44,036 nucleotides of DNA from Massilia sp. UBA2604 (GTDB taxonomy: Bacteria > Pseudomonadota > Gammaproteobacteria > Burkholderiales > Burkholderiaceae_D). The position numbers and the translations under genes were made by a program. The stretch is from the NCBI GenBank assembly GCA_002339265.1, contig DDKG01000195.1, forward strand, positions 1-44,036, given 5' to 3'. This document shows, piece after piece, positions 33,926 through 43,304 of the stretch; the stretch's first letter is position 1; the number at the start of each line of letters is the position of its first letter. The notes under the pieces were generated by a model. That model was not told where the DNA came from. It did not search any database and was given only the letters and a program-made list of their open reading frames with translations.

Positions 33926-36900
33926 CGCAGAAAGCAACCGCTCACGACTCCCGCAGCGCCGATTTGCTGTCCGACCAACCACGCAGCGCTGCCCCGCGCC
34001 GGCGCGCCATCGCCGCCCAGGTCGCCGCCGCCGCGCTGCTGCTCGGCTGCGCCAGCACCTCGCCCGATGGCCTGGCGCCCGCAAAGGAAGCGGCCCGGTT
34101 CTCGAGCTCGTTCGAGGCGGGCGATCCCATGCCGGCAATCCCGGCCGCCGGCGGCGTGACGATCGAGCCGGGTGCAGGCCCGGAGCGTCCCTATACCGCC
34201 AAGGCCAAGGCCGGCTACAGCGGCCTGCGCGCGCTGCGCTACCAGGCCGAAGGCAGCGGCGGCCGCATGCAGCTGTTCCCGGTCGATATCGCCATTGATG
34301 CGGACACCACGCTGTCCTGGAAGGTGCTGCCCGAGATCGTCGACGGCGACACCGCCGTCTCGACCGGCGTTTCGCTCGACCTGGTGCTGGACGACGGCAG
34401 CCGCCTGTCGGGGCTTGGCATCCTCGACCACCATGGCGTAAAGGTCGGCGCCGCCGCGCAGGCCGAATCGAAGACCCTGTACCCGCAGCAGTGGGCCAAC
34501 AAGGAGGTGCGCCTGGGCCAGCTGAAGGGTCGCCGCATCAAGTCGATCGAGGTCGACGTGCAGCCCGTCGGCGGCAAGGGCAAGGCCAGCGGCTGGTTGG
34601 ACGATATCGTCATCGCCGACCAGGCCCCGCTGGCCGTCACGCGCGTGTCGGACTACGTGCTGGCCACGCGCGGCACCCAGGCCAACGGCACTTTCTCGCG
34701 CGGTAACAACATCCCGGCGACGGCGATGCCGCACGGCTTCAACTTCTGGACCCCGGTCACCGACGCCGGCACGCTCAGCTTCATGTACAGCTGGAACGAG
34801 AAGAACGGTCCCGACAACCGGCCGCGCCTGCAGGCGCTGTCGCTCAGCCACCAGCCGAGTCCCTGGATGGCGGACCGCCAGACCTTCCAGGTGATGCCGT
34901 CGGCCGCCAGCGGCCAGCCCGATCCCGATCGCCAGCGTCGCTCGCTGTCGTTCTCGCACGAGCAGGAAGAGGCGCGCGCCCATGGCTACCGGGTCGACTT
35001 CGACAACGGCATCCGCGCCGAAATCGCGCCGACCGAGCGCGCCGCCGTGTTCCGCTTCCGTTTCCCCGCCAATGGCGACGCCAACCTCCTGTTCGACAAC
35101 GTCGATGCGCGCGGCGGCCTGACCCTGGACGCGGCGACCCAGACCCTGCGCGGCTATACCGACACCCGCAGCGGCCTGTCGAACGGCGCCACCCGCATGT
35201 TCGTGTTCGCGCGCTTCGATCAGCCCTGGACCGCCAGCAGCGCGCTCGAGACCGGGCGCCCGACCGGCTACGTCAAGTTCAAGCCCGATGCCAACGGCGA
35301 GGTGCGCATGCGCATCGCCACTTCGCTGATCTCGCTCGAGCAGGCGCGCCGCAACCTGGACATGGAAGTCGGCGACGCCGGTTTCGAGGCGGTGCGCGAG
35401 CGCGCCCAGGCGGCCTGGGACGCGGAACTTGGCCGGGTGAAGGTGCAGGGCGCCAGCGAAGACCAGCTGGTGACCGTGTACTCGAACCTGTACCGCCTGT
35501 TCCTGTATCCGAACATGGCCCATGAAAACGTCGGCACGGCCCTGCGGCCGGACTGGCGCCATGCCGACCAGAGCGGCTGGTCCAATGACAATGCCGGCGG
35601 CGACGCCGCCAGCACCTCGGCCAAGGTCATCCCTGGCAAGAACTATGTCAACAACGGCTTCTGGGACACCTTCCGCACCACCTGGCCGGCCTATGCGCTG
35701 TTCACGCCGACCCGGGCCGGAGAACTGGTCGACGGCTTCCTGCAGCAGTACCGCGACGGCGGCTGGATGGCGCGCTGGTCGTCGCCGGGCTATGCCGACC
35801 TGATGGTCGGCACCAGCTCGGACGTCGCCTTCGCCGACGCCTGGCTCAAGGGAGTGCGCGGTTTCGACGCGCACCAGGTCTACGAGGCGGGACTGAAGAA
35901 CGCGACGGTGGCGCCGCCGGTCTCGAACGTGGGCCGCAAGGGCCTGGCGAAGTCGATGTACCGCGGCTATGCCGACACCTCGGTGCACGAGGGCATGTCG
36001 TGGACCCTGGAAGGGGCGCTGAACGACTTCGGCCTGGCCCGGATGGGGCAGGCGCTGGCCGAGGAGGAGGCCGGCAAGGGCAATGCCGCGCGCGCCCGCC
36101 GCTACCGCGAGGAGAGCGAGTATTTTGCGTCCCGCGCCACCGATTACGTGCACCTGTTCGACCCGGCGACGAGCTTCTTCCGCGGCCGTGACGCCAAGGG
36201 CCAGTGGCGCCAGCCGGCGGCCAGCTTCGAGCCGCGCCTGTGGGCCGCTGACTACACCGAAGCCAACGCCTGGACCTTCGCGTTCACCACGCCGCACGAT
36301 GTCGAGGGACTGGCCACCCTGATGGGCGGACGCGACAAGCTGGCGGCGCGCCTGGACCAGTTCTTCGCTACCCCGGAGACCGGCGAGGAGAAGTTCTCCG
36401 GCCGTTACAAGCGGGTGATCCATGAAATGACCGAGGCGCGCGACGTGCGCATGGGCATGTACGCGCACAGCAACCAGCCTTCGCATCACATTCCGTGGCT
36501 GTACGCCTCCGTCGGCCAACCGTGGAAGACCCAGGCGCTGACCCGGGAAGCGATGCGCCGCCTGTACCTGGGCAGCGAGATCGGCCAGGGCTACGCAGGC
36601 GACGAGGACAATGGCGAGATGTCGGCCTGGTATACCTTCGCCATGCTGGGCCTGTATCCGATGCGTATGGGCTCTCCCGAGTACGTGATCGGCTCGCCGG
36701 CCTTCGCGCGCAGTGACGTGCGGCTGGAAAACGGGCGCATGCTGAGCGTGATCGCGAACAACAACAGCCCGCAGAACGTGTACGTGCAGTCGCTCAAGGT
36801 CAACGGCAAGCCGTGGAACAAGGCCTGGATCAATCATGCCGACATCGCCAATGGGGCGACCCTGGAATTCACGATGGGCAGCACGCCATCAAGCTGGGGC

Positions 36901-37383
36901 AGCGACGCGGCGAGCCTGCCGGCGTCGCTCACGGCCCCCGGCGCACAGCCGGAAGGCCTGGACGACCGCAGCGGCGGCGCGCGCAGCGTCACCCTGGGTG
37001 GCAAGCGCATCGCCGGCGCGCTGGTAGACGACGATGCGGCGACCGGGCTGTCGCTGCCGCCGCGCGCCAGCATTGCGTTCGCGTTCGCAGCCCCGACCCG
37101 GATCAGCCACTACACCATCACCGCAGGCGCGTCGGGCCTGCAAGGCCTGGGCTGGACGCTGGAAGGCCGCAGCGGCACGGGCGGCTGGACCGCGCTCGAC
37201 CAGCGCAGCGGAGAGCGCTTCGACTGGGAGCGCCAGCTGCGTCCGTTCGGCATCGCCAAGCCGGGCGCCTACCGCGAATACCGCTTGCGCTTCGATAACG
37301 GCAGCACGATCGAACTGGCCGAACTCGAACTGCTGGAGCCGGGCGTGCGCAAGCCTTCGACCGGTGCATTGAGCGTCAGGTAA
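33922..37383 (+). CDS. GH92 alpha-mannosidase, large lipoprotein form with C-terminal beta-sandwich
   Basis: 1153 aa. After a basic n-region (APRRRA) and hydrophobic core comes a lipobox LLGC with Cys43; Ala and Ser follow it, so outer-membrane sorting is likely. Residues about 55-240 are a beta-sandwich, about 245-1000 the GH92 catalytic part: [21 protein letters not shown], Glu780 in YTEANAW at the position of the catalytic acid, and [11 protein letters not shown] (893-903) at the calcium/base site. Residues about 1020-1145 look like an F5/8-type C module ([23 protein letters not shown]). GH92 enzymes are calcium-dependent exo-alpha-mannosidases; linkage preference cannot be read here. A strong hairpin 17 bases after the stop ends the first operon. 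Confidence 0.92.
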   Translation: MTQKATAHDSRSADLLSDQPRSAAPRRRAIAAQVAAAALLLGCASTSPDGLAPAKEAARFSSSFEAGDPMPAIPAAGGVTIEPGAGPERPYTAKAKAGYSGLRALRYQAEGSGGRMQLFPVDIAIDADTTLSWKVLPEIVDGDTAVSTGVSLDLVLDDGSRLSGLGILDHHGVKVGAAAQAESKTLYPQQWANKEVRLGQLKGRRIKSIEVDVQPVGGKGKASGWLDDIVIADQAPLAVTRVSDYVLATRGTQANGTFSRGNNIPATAMPHGFNFWTPVTDAGTLSFMYSWNEKNGPDNRPRLQALSLSHQPSPWMADRQTFQVMPSAASGQPDPDRQRRSLSFSHEQEEARAHGYRVDFDNGIRAEIAPTERAAVFRFRFPANGDANLLFDNVDARGGLTLDAATQTLRGYTDTRSGLSNGATRMFVFARFDQPWTASSALETGRPTGYVKFKPDANGEVRMRIATSLISLEQARRNLDMEVGDAGFEAVRERAQAAWDAELGRVKVQGASEDQLVTVYSNLYRLFLYPNMAHENVGTALRPDWRHADQSGWSNDNAGGDAASTSAKVIPGKNYVNNGFWDTFRTTWPAYALFTPTRAGELVDGFLQQYRDGGWMARWSSPGYADLMVGTSSDVAFADAWLKGVRGFDAHQVYEAGLKNATVAPPVSNVGRKGLAKSMYRGYADTSVHEGMSWTLEGALNDFGLARMGQALAEEEAGKGNAARARRYREESEYFASRATDYVHLFDPATSFFRGRDAKGQWRQPAASFEPRLWAADYTEANAWTFAFTTPHDVEGLATLMGGRDKLAARLDQFFATPETGEEKFSGRYKRVIHEMTEARDVRMGMYAHSNQPSHHIPWLYASVGQPWKTQALTREAMRRLYLGSEIGQGYAGDEDNGEMSAWYTFAMLGLYPMRMGSPEYVIGSPAFARSDVRLENGRMLSVIANNNSPQNVYVQSLKVNGKPWNKAWINHADIANGATLEFTMGSTPSSWGSDAASLPASLTAPGAQPEGLDDRSGGARSVTLGGKRIAGALVDDDAATGLSLPPRASIAFAFAAPTRISHYTITAGASGLQGLGWTLEGRSGTGGWTALDQRSGERFDWERQLRPFGIAKPGAYREYRLRFDNGSTIELAELELLEPGVRKPSTGALSVR

Positions 37384-37399
37384 ACACACAGTAAGTACG

Positions 37400-37430
37400 T
37401 TCCGCCGACGCTGGACAGGCGTCGGCGGAA
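37400..37430 (+). terminator. Strong hairpin at end of TBDR-GH2-GH92 operon
   Basis: TTCCGCCGACGC and GCGTCGGCGGAA pair over 12 bp with a 7-base loop. There is no T-run, so either an atypical terminator or a 3'-end stabiliser. It is followed directly by the regulatory region of the lacI-type gene. Confidence 0.55.
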
Positions 37431-37455
37431 GCTGGCGGCAGGTGATGTCGGGGTT

Positions 37456-37475
37456 GTTTACTAAAACCCGCTAAA
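37456..37475. promoter_or_regulatory. Operator GTTTACTAAAA plus CGCTAAA half-site (upstream site of regulator gene)
   Basis: Matches the site at 27651-27670 at nearly every position, including the CGCTAAA half-site (37469-37475) 13 bp from the operator start. It lies 25 bp upstream of the -35. Confidence 0.7.
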
Positions 37476-37500
37476 AACGACTGTTGCAGCTTCTCTTCGA

Positions 37501-37530
37501 TTGACGCGTCGAAAGTGCGACTGTTATAAA
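37501..37530 (+). promoter_or_regulatory. Promoter of the regulator-epimerase-kinase-GH92-transporter operon
   Basis: TTGACG (37501-37506), an 18-bp spacer and TATAAA (37525-37530), flanked by operators on both sides as at the TBDR promoter. Confidence 0.72.
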
Positions 37531-37591
37531 ACCTGCTGGACGCACGCAGATTTGCCAGGCCGATTCGGCTCCTGGCGACGCGATATCGTGC

Positions 37592-37602
37592 GTTTAATAA
37601 AC
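37592..37602. promoter_or_regulatory. Operator GTTTAATAAAC (downstream site)
   Basis: A perfect 11-bp palindrome centred 136 bp from the upstream operator, downstream of the promoter and 55 bp before the regulator start. Binding here would autoregulate the gene. Confidence 0.7.
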
Positions 37603-37634
37603 CAGCTTCGAATAATAAATTACGGAGACACAGC

Positions 37635-37661
37635 ATGCTGTCGATTTTGGTGCTGCCATGA
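37635..37661 (+). CDS. 8-codon leader ORF overlapping the regulator start
   Basis: ATG at 37635 opens MLSILVLP and stops at TGA 37659-37661, overlapping the regulator ATG at 37658 (ATGA). GGAGA (37624-37628) stands 6 bases before the leader ATG, while the regulator ATG has no clear site of its own. Translation of the regulator is therefore probably coupled to the leader. Too short for family evidence; an accidental start is possible. Confidence 0.5.
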   Translation: MLSILVLP

Positions 37662-38644
37662 GCCAGGTGACCCTGCGCGACATCGCCGGCGAGACCGGGC
37701 TGTCGATCGGCACCGTCTCGCGCGCCTTGAAGAACCAGGGAGGCATGACCGAGGCGACCCGCTCTGTGGTGCGCGAGGCGGCGCTCCGCCTGGGCTACGA
37801 TTTTTCGCTGCTCAAGAAGGGCCGTATCCGCCGCATCGCCTTTTTGCTGCACAGCCAGCACAACACGCTCACTTCGAGCCCGTTCTTCACGCCGGTGCTG
37901 CACGGCGCTGAGGAAGCCTGCCGGCGCGAAGGCATCGCGCTGTCGCTGATCGTGGTCGGCCCGGCCGAACCGGTGCTGGAACAGATCCGCCTGCACCAGC
38001 CGGACGCGATCCTGTGCGCCGGCTTCTTCGAGCCCGAAGTCCTGAGCGCGCTGCAGCAGACCGGCAAGCCGATGGTGCTGGTGGACATGCACCGGCGCGG
38101 CTTCACCTCGATCAATCCGGACAATATGGGCGGCGGCTACCTGGCCACCCAGCACCTGCTGCGCTGCGGCCGCAAGCGCATCGCCATGCTGTCCGGTTCC
38201 CTGGCCCACTACAGCATCCAGCAGCGCAACCGGGGCTTTCGCCAGGCGCTGTTCGACGCCAAGGTGCACGCCGATCCGAGCCTGGAAGTCATCGTGCCCA
38301 CCATGGGCGAGGGCGAGGAGGGCGTGATCGAAGCCGTGCGCAGCCTGCTCGAGCTGCCCAAGCGCCCGGACGCGCTGTTCTGCTACAACGACAGCACCGC
38401 CCTGGTCGCCATGAAGTATTGCCTGGCCGAGGGGCTCAAGATTCCCTACGACCTCGCCATCGTCGGCTTCGACGATATCGCCGCCTCGGCCGCCGCCATC
38501 CCGCCGCTGTCCACCGTCCACGTGGACAAGGAAGCGCTGGGCCGGGCCGGGGTCGACTCACTGCTGCACAAAACGGACGAAAACCCTTCCCAGATAACCC
38601 TGCCAGTCGAGATGATCGTGCGCGAGAGCAGCTACGACGACTAA
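37658..38644 (+). CDS. LacI-family transcriptional regulator of the mannoside locus
   Basis: 328 aa. An N-terminal helix-turn-helix ([22 protein letters not shown], residues about 5-26) is joined by a shortened hinge ([20 protein letters not shown]; about five residues fewer than usual LacI members) to a periplasmic-binding-like sugar domain: [62 protein letters not shown]. It lies between the two halves of the locus and is first in its own operon (22 bp to the epimerase gene). It most likely represses both promoters through the GTTTANTAAAC sites, with a mannoside or hexose as inducer (inference). Translation probably depends on the 8-codon leader. Confidence 0.93.
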   Translation: MSQVTLRDIAGETGLSIGTVSRALKNQGGMTEATRSVVREAALRLGYDFSLLKKGRIRRIAFLLHSQHNTLTSSPFFTPVLHGAEEACRREGIALSLIVVGPAEPVLEQIRLHQPDAILCAGFFEPEVLSALQQTGKPMVLVDMHRRGFTSINPDNMGGGYLATQHLLRCGRKRIAMLSGSLAHYSIQQRNRGFRQALFDAKVHADPSLEVIVPTMGEGEEGVIEAVRSLLELPKRPDALFCYNDSTALVAMKYCLAEGLKIPYDLAIVGFDDIAASAAAIPPLSTVHVDKEALGRAGVDSLLHKTDENPSQITLPVEMIVRESSYDD

Positions 38645-38666
38645 CGCACACACCCTACCAGCCACC

Positions 38667-39884
38667 ATGACCACTCTCCCGAACTTCCGCAGCCCGGACG
38701 TGCTGCTCGACCACGCGCGCCACACCATGCGCTTCTACCACCCGCGCGCGATCGATCCCGCCGGCGGCATGTACCACTACTTCAAGGACGACGGCGCGGT
38801 CTACGACCCGCAGCACCGCCACCTGGTCAGCAGCACCCGCTTCGTGTTCACCTATGCGATGGCGTACCGCCACTTCGGGGACGCGGCTTATCGCGAGGGC
38901 CTGGAGCACGCGGTGCGCTTTGTGCGCAAAGCGCACCGCGCCCCGGATGGCGACGGCTATGCCTGGATGCTGGACGGCCGCACCATCGAGGACGGCACCC
39001 AGCATGCGTATGGCGAGGCTTTCGTGCTGCTGGCCTATGCCCACGCCACGATGGCGGGCATGGAGGAGGCGCGTCCCTGGATCGCCGAGGCCTTCGACCT
39101 GATGGAAAAACGCTTCTGGAGCGCGGCCGACGGCCTGTATGCCGACGAGGCGAGCCAGGACTGGCGCGAGCTGTCGACCTACCGCGGCCAGAACGCCAAT
39201 ATGCACGCCTGCGAGGCGCTGCTGGCGGCCCATGCGGCGACCGGCGAGCGCCGTTACCTGGAGCGCGCCTACACGGTTGCCTTCAACATCACCCAGCGCC
39301 AGGCCGAGCGTTGCGGCGGCTTGATCTGGGAGCACTACGACACCAACTGGCAGCCGGACTGGAAGTTCAATATCGACGACCCGGAAAACCTGTTCCGTCC
39401 CTGGGGCTACCAGCCGGGCCACTTCACCGAATGGGCCAAGCTGCTGCTGCAGCTGGAAGCGCGCGGCAAGGACGTGCTGGAGCAGGATCTCGGCTGGCTG
39501 CTGCCGACCGCGGAAAAGCTGTTCAAGGTGGCGGTGGAGAAGGGCTGGGACCCGGACCACGGTGGCCTGTGCTACTCGCTGGCGCCGGACCTGGGCGTGT
39601 GCGACTTCCACAAATACTTCTGGGTGCAGGCCGAGAGCGCCGCGGCGGCGGCGATGCTGGCCGCGCGCACCGGGAATGAATACTACTGGACCTGGTACGA
39701 CCGCTTGTGGGAATACAGCTGGACCCATTTCGTCGACCACCAGCACGGCGCCTGGTACCGCATCCTCGACCGCGAGAACCGCAAGCTCAGCGACGAGAAA
39801 AGCCCGGCCGGCAAGGTCGACTACCACACCATGGGCGCCGCCTATGACATCGTGGCCGTGCTGAAAGGTGACGCGCGTGCTTAA
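38667..39884 (+). CDS. AGE-family aldose-ketose isomerase, probable mannose isomerase
   Basis: 405 aa, the usual length of the (alpha/alpha)6-barrel AGE/YihS family. It has the active-site features of that group: RFVFTYAMA, a conserved arginine and histidine in YRGQNANMHACEALLA, HKYFWVQAESAAA and DYHTMGAAYD. YihS-type members interconvert mannose and fructose, whereas true N-acylglucosamine 2-epimerases act on GlcNAc/ManNAc. A PfkB kinase overlaps its 3' end, which favours mannose to fructose. No signal peptide, cytoplasmic. Its start has only a weak ribosome site, 22 bp after the regulator stop. ManNAc/GlcNAc epimerase is the chief alternative. Confidence 0.85.
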   Translation: MTTLPNFRSPDVLLDHARHTMRFYHPRAIDPAGGMYHYFKDDGAVYDPQHRHLVSSTRFVFTYAMAYRHFGDAAYREGLEHAVRFVRKAHRAPDGDGYAWMLDGRTIEDGTQHAYGEAFVLLAYAHATMAGMEEARPWIAEAFDLMEKRFWSAADGLYADEASQDWRELSTYRGQNANMHACEALLAAHAATGERRYLERAYTVAFNITQRQAERCGGLIWEHYDTNWQPDWKFNIDDPENLFRPWGYQPGHFTEWAKLLLQLEARGKDVLEQDLGWLLPTAEKLFKVAVEKGWDPDHGGLCYSLAPDLGVCDFHKYFWVQAESAAAAAMLAARTGNEYYWTWYDRLWEYSWTHFVDHQHGAWYRILDRENRKLSDEKSPAGKVDYHTMGAAYDIVAVLKGDARA

Positions 39885-40800
39885 ATCTCCTGTCATGCTG
39901 TGCGCCGGCGAGGCGCTGACCGACATGATCCACCAGGGCGACGAACAGTGGGTGAGCCGCGTGGGCGGCTCGACCTGGAACGTGGCGCGCGCGCTGGCGG
40001 CGCTGGGCGAACCGACGGCGTTTGCCGGCGCCATCAGCCTGGACCGCTTCGGCGACGCCTTGTGGAGCGCCAGCGAGGCCGTCGGCCTGGACACGCGCCT
40101 GCTGCAGCGGGTCGACCGTTCGCCGCTGCTGGCCGTGGTCGAGCAAGGCGAACCGCCGCGCTACTTCTTCATCGGCGACGATTCGGCCGACCTGCACTTC
40201 GAGCCGGCGCTGTTCCCGGCCGGCTGGGCCGACGGCCTGCGCTGGGCCCACTTCGGCGGCATCAGCCTGGCGCGCGAGCCGCTGGCATCGAAGCTGGTGG
40301 CGCTGGCGCGCGAACTCAAGGCGCGCGGCGTGTCGATCAGCTTCGACCCCAATTACCGCAACCTGATGGACGAGCGCTATGCGCCGACCCTGGCGGCGAT
40401 GGCCTCGATCGCCGACCTCGTGAAAGTGTCGGACGACGATTTGCGCGGCCTGTTCCCGGGCCTCGGCCTGGACGACGCGCTGGCGCGCCTGCGCGCCTTC
40501 AATCCGGCCGCGTACTGCCTGCTGACGCGCGGCGGACAAGGCGCGAGCCTGTTCCACGGCGTCGAGCGCTGCGATGCGCAGGCGCCGAAAGTCACGGTGG
40601 TGGACACCGTCGGCGCCGGCGACGCCAGCGCCGCCGGCCTGCTCACCAGCCTGATGCGCCATCCGGAACGGCGCCTGCAATCGCATTTGCACGCCGCGCT
40701 GGCCGCCGGTACCGCCGCCTGCCTGCAGGCCGGGGCCACGCCGCCGCCGCCCGCGGCCATGCAACAACTATTCGAACAGCTCGAAGGAGACGTAGCGTGA
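39877..40800 (+). CDS. PfkB-family kinase, probable fructokinase
   Basis: 307 aa from GTG 39877, which follows AAAGGTG by 6 bases and overlaps the epimerase stop by 8 bases; a GTG at 39868 is the alternative. Family signatures: CAGEALTDMI, GGSTWNVARALAALG, FDPNYR, and DTVGAGDASAAGLL, with the catalytic Asp of GAGD. Cytoplasmic ATP-dependent sugar kinase; fructose is the likely substrate since the gene before it makes fructose, giving fructose-6-phosphate. The product lacks PTS features. Its stop TGA overlaps the ATG of the next GH92 gene by one base. Confidence 0.88.
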   Translation: MLKSPVMLCAGEALTDMIHQGDEQWVSRVGGSTWNVARALAALGEPTAFAGAISLDRFGDALWSASEAVGLDTRLLQRVDRSPLLAVVEQGEPPRYFFIGDDSADLHFEPALFPAGWADGLRWAHFGGISLAREPLASKLVALARELKARGVSISFDPNYRNLMDERYAPTLAAMASIADLVKVSDDDLRGLFPGLGLDDALARLRAFNPAAYCLLTRGGQGASLFHGVERCDAQAPKVTVVDTVGAGDASAAGLLTSLMRHPERRLQSHLHAALAAGTAACLQAGATPPPPAAMQQLFEQLEGDVA

Positions 40801-43274
40801 TGACGAGTCGAACCCGCACCAACCCGTTCCAACCCGCGATCCGAGGCATTTGCTTCGCCCTGGCCGCCTGCCTGCTGCCGCTGTCCGCCATCGATGCGAC
40901 GGCAGCTGGCGCACCCGCCAAAGCGGCTGTCGCCGCGGGCACGATGCCGGTCAACACCTTCATCGGCACCCAGGACGAAGGCAATACCTTCCCCGGCGCC
41001 TCGGCGCCGTTCGGCATGATCCAGGTCAGCCCGATCGCCGACCACTACGCCGGCTACCGTTATACCGACAAGAAGATCCGCGGCTTCGGCCACTCCTTCC
41101 TGTCCGGCGCCGGCTGCTGGGAGCAGGGCGGGCAACTATCCGTGCTGCCGGTCACCGGCACCATCGGTCCCGGCGGGGACTTCGACACCAGCAAGAAGGG
41201 CGCCTTCGACCACAAGAAGTACGCCGCCGAGTACACCCATGACGGCGAAGTCGGCCAGGCCGGCTACTACAAGGTCAAGCTGACCAGCTATGGCGGCATT
41301 ACTGCGGAAGCGACTGCGCTCACCCGCGCCGCCGCCGAGCGCTATACCTATGCGCCGGGGACGAAGACGGGCCACGTGCTGCTCAACCTCGGCCAGGCCA
41401 ACGAGCGCCACTCCGTCATCGGCAGCGAAGTCAAGATCGTGGGCGACCGCAGCGTCGAGGGCCGGATCGTCACCCGCAGTTTCTGCGGCGGCGCCAAGTA
41501 CACCACCTGGTTCCGGATGGAGTTCGACCAGCCCTTCGCCAAGCGCGGCATCTGGGACGACCGCGCCGGCTGGCCGGACGTCGACGGCCCGAGCCAGCAG
41601 GGCGAGGCCAAGCCGCATGGCGTGTGGCTGAGCTTCGATCTCAGGAATGGCCAGGCGGTGACCGCCGTCAGCGCGATCTCGCACGTCGACGCCGAAGGCG
41701 CGCGCATCAACCTGAAGGCCGAGGGCATGGAAGGCGGCCGTCCGCTGACCTTCGACGCCATGAAGACCAGGGCGCAGGCCAACTGGCAGCGCGAGCTGGC
41801 CAGCGTGCGCATCGAGGGCGGCAGCAATGACGACCGCACCGTGTTCTACACCGCGCTGTACCACACGCTGCTGCAGCCGCTGACCGGCAACGACGCCGAC
41901 GGCCGCTACCGCGGCTACGACGACGCCATCCACACGGCCAAGGACTGGACCTATTACGAGTTCTTCTCGCTGTGGGACACCTACCGCGCCCAGAACCAGA
42001 TGCTGGCGCTGCTGCGTCCCGAGCGCGCGAGCGATATCGCGACCTCGGTGCTCAAGATCCGCGAACAGGGCGGCTGGCTGCCGCGCTGGGGCTATGCCAA
42101 CTTCGAGACCAACATCATGACCGGCGACCCGGTGACGCCGTTCCTGGTCGACCTGTGGCGCTTCGGCGCATTGAAGGGCCGCGAGGCCGAGGCCTATGCC
42201 GCGCTGCGCGAGAACGCCTTCGGCATCCCGGCCCACGGCATCCGTCCGCAAGGCCGTGCCGGCAACCCGAGCTACCTGAAGCAGGGCTTCGTGCAGTACG
42301 ACCGCAGCTTCGTCTCGAAGGGCATGGACACCGACCCGCACCACGGCGCCTCGGCGACCCTGGAATACGCGGCGGCCGATGGCGCGTTGGCCGGGATGGC
42401 GCAGGCGCTCGGCCATCTGGATGATGCGAAGGTGCTGGCGCAGCGCGCCCTGAACTGGAAGAAGATCTGGGACCCGAGCGTGGTCGACGCCGAGACCGGC
42501 CAGAAGGGCTTCCCGCGTCCGCGCCTGCTCGACGGCAGCTGGTTCGGCGACGTCGGCAGCGGCTACGATCCGCGCGGCGACCACGGCTTCCATGAAGGCA
42601 CGGCCTGGCAATACCAGTGGCTGGTGCCGCAGGACGTGCCCGGCCTGGCCGCGGCCATGGGCGGCGCCGCGCCGGCACTGGGCCGCCTGGACCAGTTCTT
42701 CGACTATCAGGCCGTGCTGGCCGACCCGAACGCGGTGCGCAAGTCGTGGGTGGTGGGGCCGTACAGCTATTACGCCCAGTTCCGCTATAACCCGAACAAC
42801 GAGCCCGACCTGCACGCGCCATGGATGTACACCCTGATGGGCCAGCCGTGGAAGACCACCACGGTGGTGCGCGCGGCCGAGACGCTGTTTACCAACGGCC
42901 CCGGCGGCGTGACCGGCAACGACGACCTGGGCACGATGTCGTCCTGGTACCTGTTCAGCGCACTGGGCATCTACCCCGACATGCCGGGCAGCGGCCGCTT
43001 CCTGCTGCACGCGCCGCGCTTCGCGAAGGCCGAGATCGACCTGCCGCAAGGCCGCATCCTGCGCATCGAGGCGCCGGGCGCGAAGCCGGGCGAGCGCCGC
43101 TTCGTCAAGTCGGTGAACTACGGCGGCCGCGCGGTGGAGCGCGTGTGGCTGGACTGGGAGCAGCTGCAATCGGCCGGCACCCTTAAGTACCAGCTGACCA
43201 CGCAGCCGGACACCAAGGGCTGGGGCACGCGCGGGCGTGACCTGCCGCGCGCACCGGCCGGCGTGGCGCACTAA
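40800..43274 (+). CDS. GH92 alpha-mannosidase, canonical short form
   Basis: 824 aa from ATG 40800 (GGAG 10 bases upstream; GTG at 40797 possible). A signal peptide ends near ATAAGAP. The canonical GH92 N-terminus is present (VNTFIGTQDEGNTFPGASAP, PFGMIQVSP), followed by the catalytic barrel with SLWDTYRAQ, GWLPRWGY, DPHHGASATLEYA, catalytic acid Glu599 in FHEGTAWQYQW and GNDDLGTMSSW (706-716). The protein is shorter than the other GH92 here, has no lipobox and lacks the C-terminal module, so it probably acts in the periplasm on imported oligosaccharides. Keeping Glu at 599 fits true mannosidases; in enzymes for mannose-1-phosphate linkages this residue is reported to be Gln. Confidence 0.93.
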   Translation: MTSRTRTNPFQPAIRGICFALAACLLPLSAIDATAAGAPAKAAVAAGTMPVNTFIGTQDEGNTFPGASAPFGMIQVSPIADHYAGYRYTDKKIRGFGHSFLSGAGCWEQGGQLSVLPVTGTIGPGGDFDTSKKGAFDHKKYAAEYTHDGEVGQAGYYKVKLTSYGGITAEATALTRAAAERYTYAPGTKTGHVLLNLGQANERHSVIGSEVKIVGDRSVEGRIVTRSFCGGAKYTTWFRMEFDQPFAKRGIWDDRAGWPDVDGPSQQGEAKPHGVWLSFDLRNGQAVTAVSAISHVDAEGARINLKAEGMEGGRPLTFDAMKTRAQANWQRELASVRIEGGSNDDRTVFYTALYHTLLQPLTGNDADGRYRGYDDAIHTAKDWTYYEFFSLWDTYRAQNQMLALLRPERASDIATSVLKIREQGGWLPRWGYANFETNIMTGDPVTPFLVDLWRFGALKGREAEAYAALRENAFGIPAHGIRPQGRAGNPSYLKQGFVQYDRSFVSKGMDTDPHHGASATLEYAAADGALAGMAQALGHLDDAKVLAQRALNWKKIWDPSVVDAETGQKGFPRPRLLDGSWFGDVGSGYDPRGDHGFHEGTAWQYQWLVPQDVPGLAAAMGGAAPALGRLDQFFDYQAVLADPNAVRKSWVVGPYSYYAQFRYNPNNEPDLHAPWMYTLMGQPWKTTTVVRAAETLFTNGPGGVTGNDDLGTMSSWYLFSALGIYPDMPGSGRFLLHAPRFAKAEIDLPQGRILRIEAPGAKPGERRFVKSVNYGGRAVERVWLDWEQLQSAGTLKYQLTTQPDTKGWGTRGRDLPRAPAGVAH

Positions 43275-43304
43275 GCGAAGCAGAAGACAATATCAGGAGA
43301 CAGC

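Noticed and set aside
31226..36837. Long minus-strand open frames opposite the GH2 and GH92 genes
   Set aside because: Same shadow effect; no family motif, and the plus-strand genes have clear catalytic residues throughout.
39900..40799. In-frame extension of the second GH92 protein back through the kinase gene
   Set aside because: The extension is arginine-rich and out of frame with the well-supported PfkB kinase. The GH92 signal peptide begins at 40800 behind GGAG.
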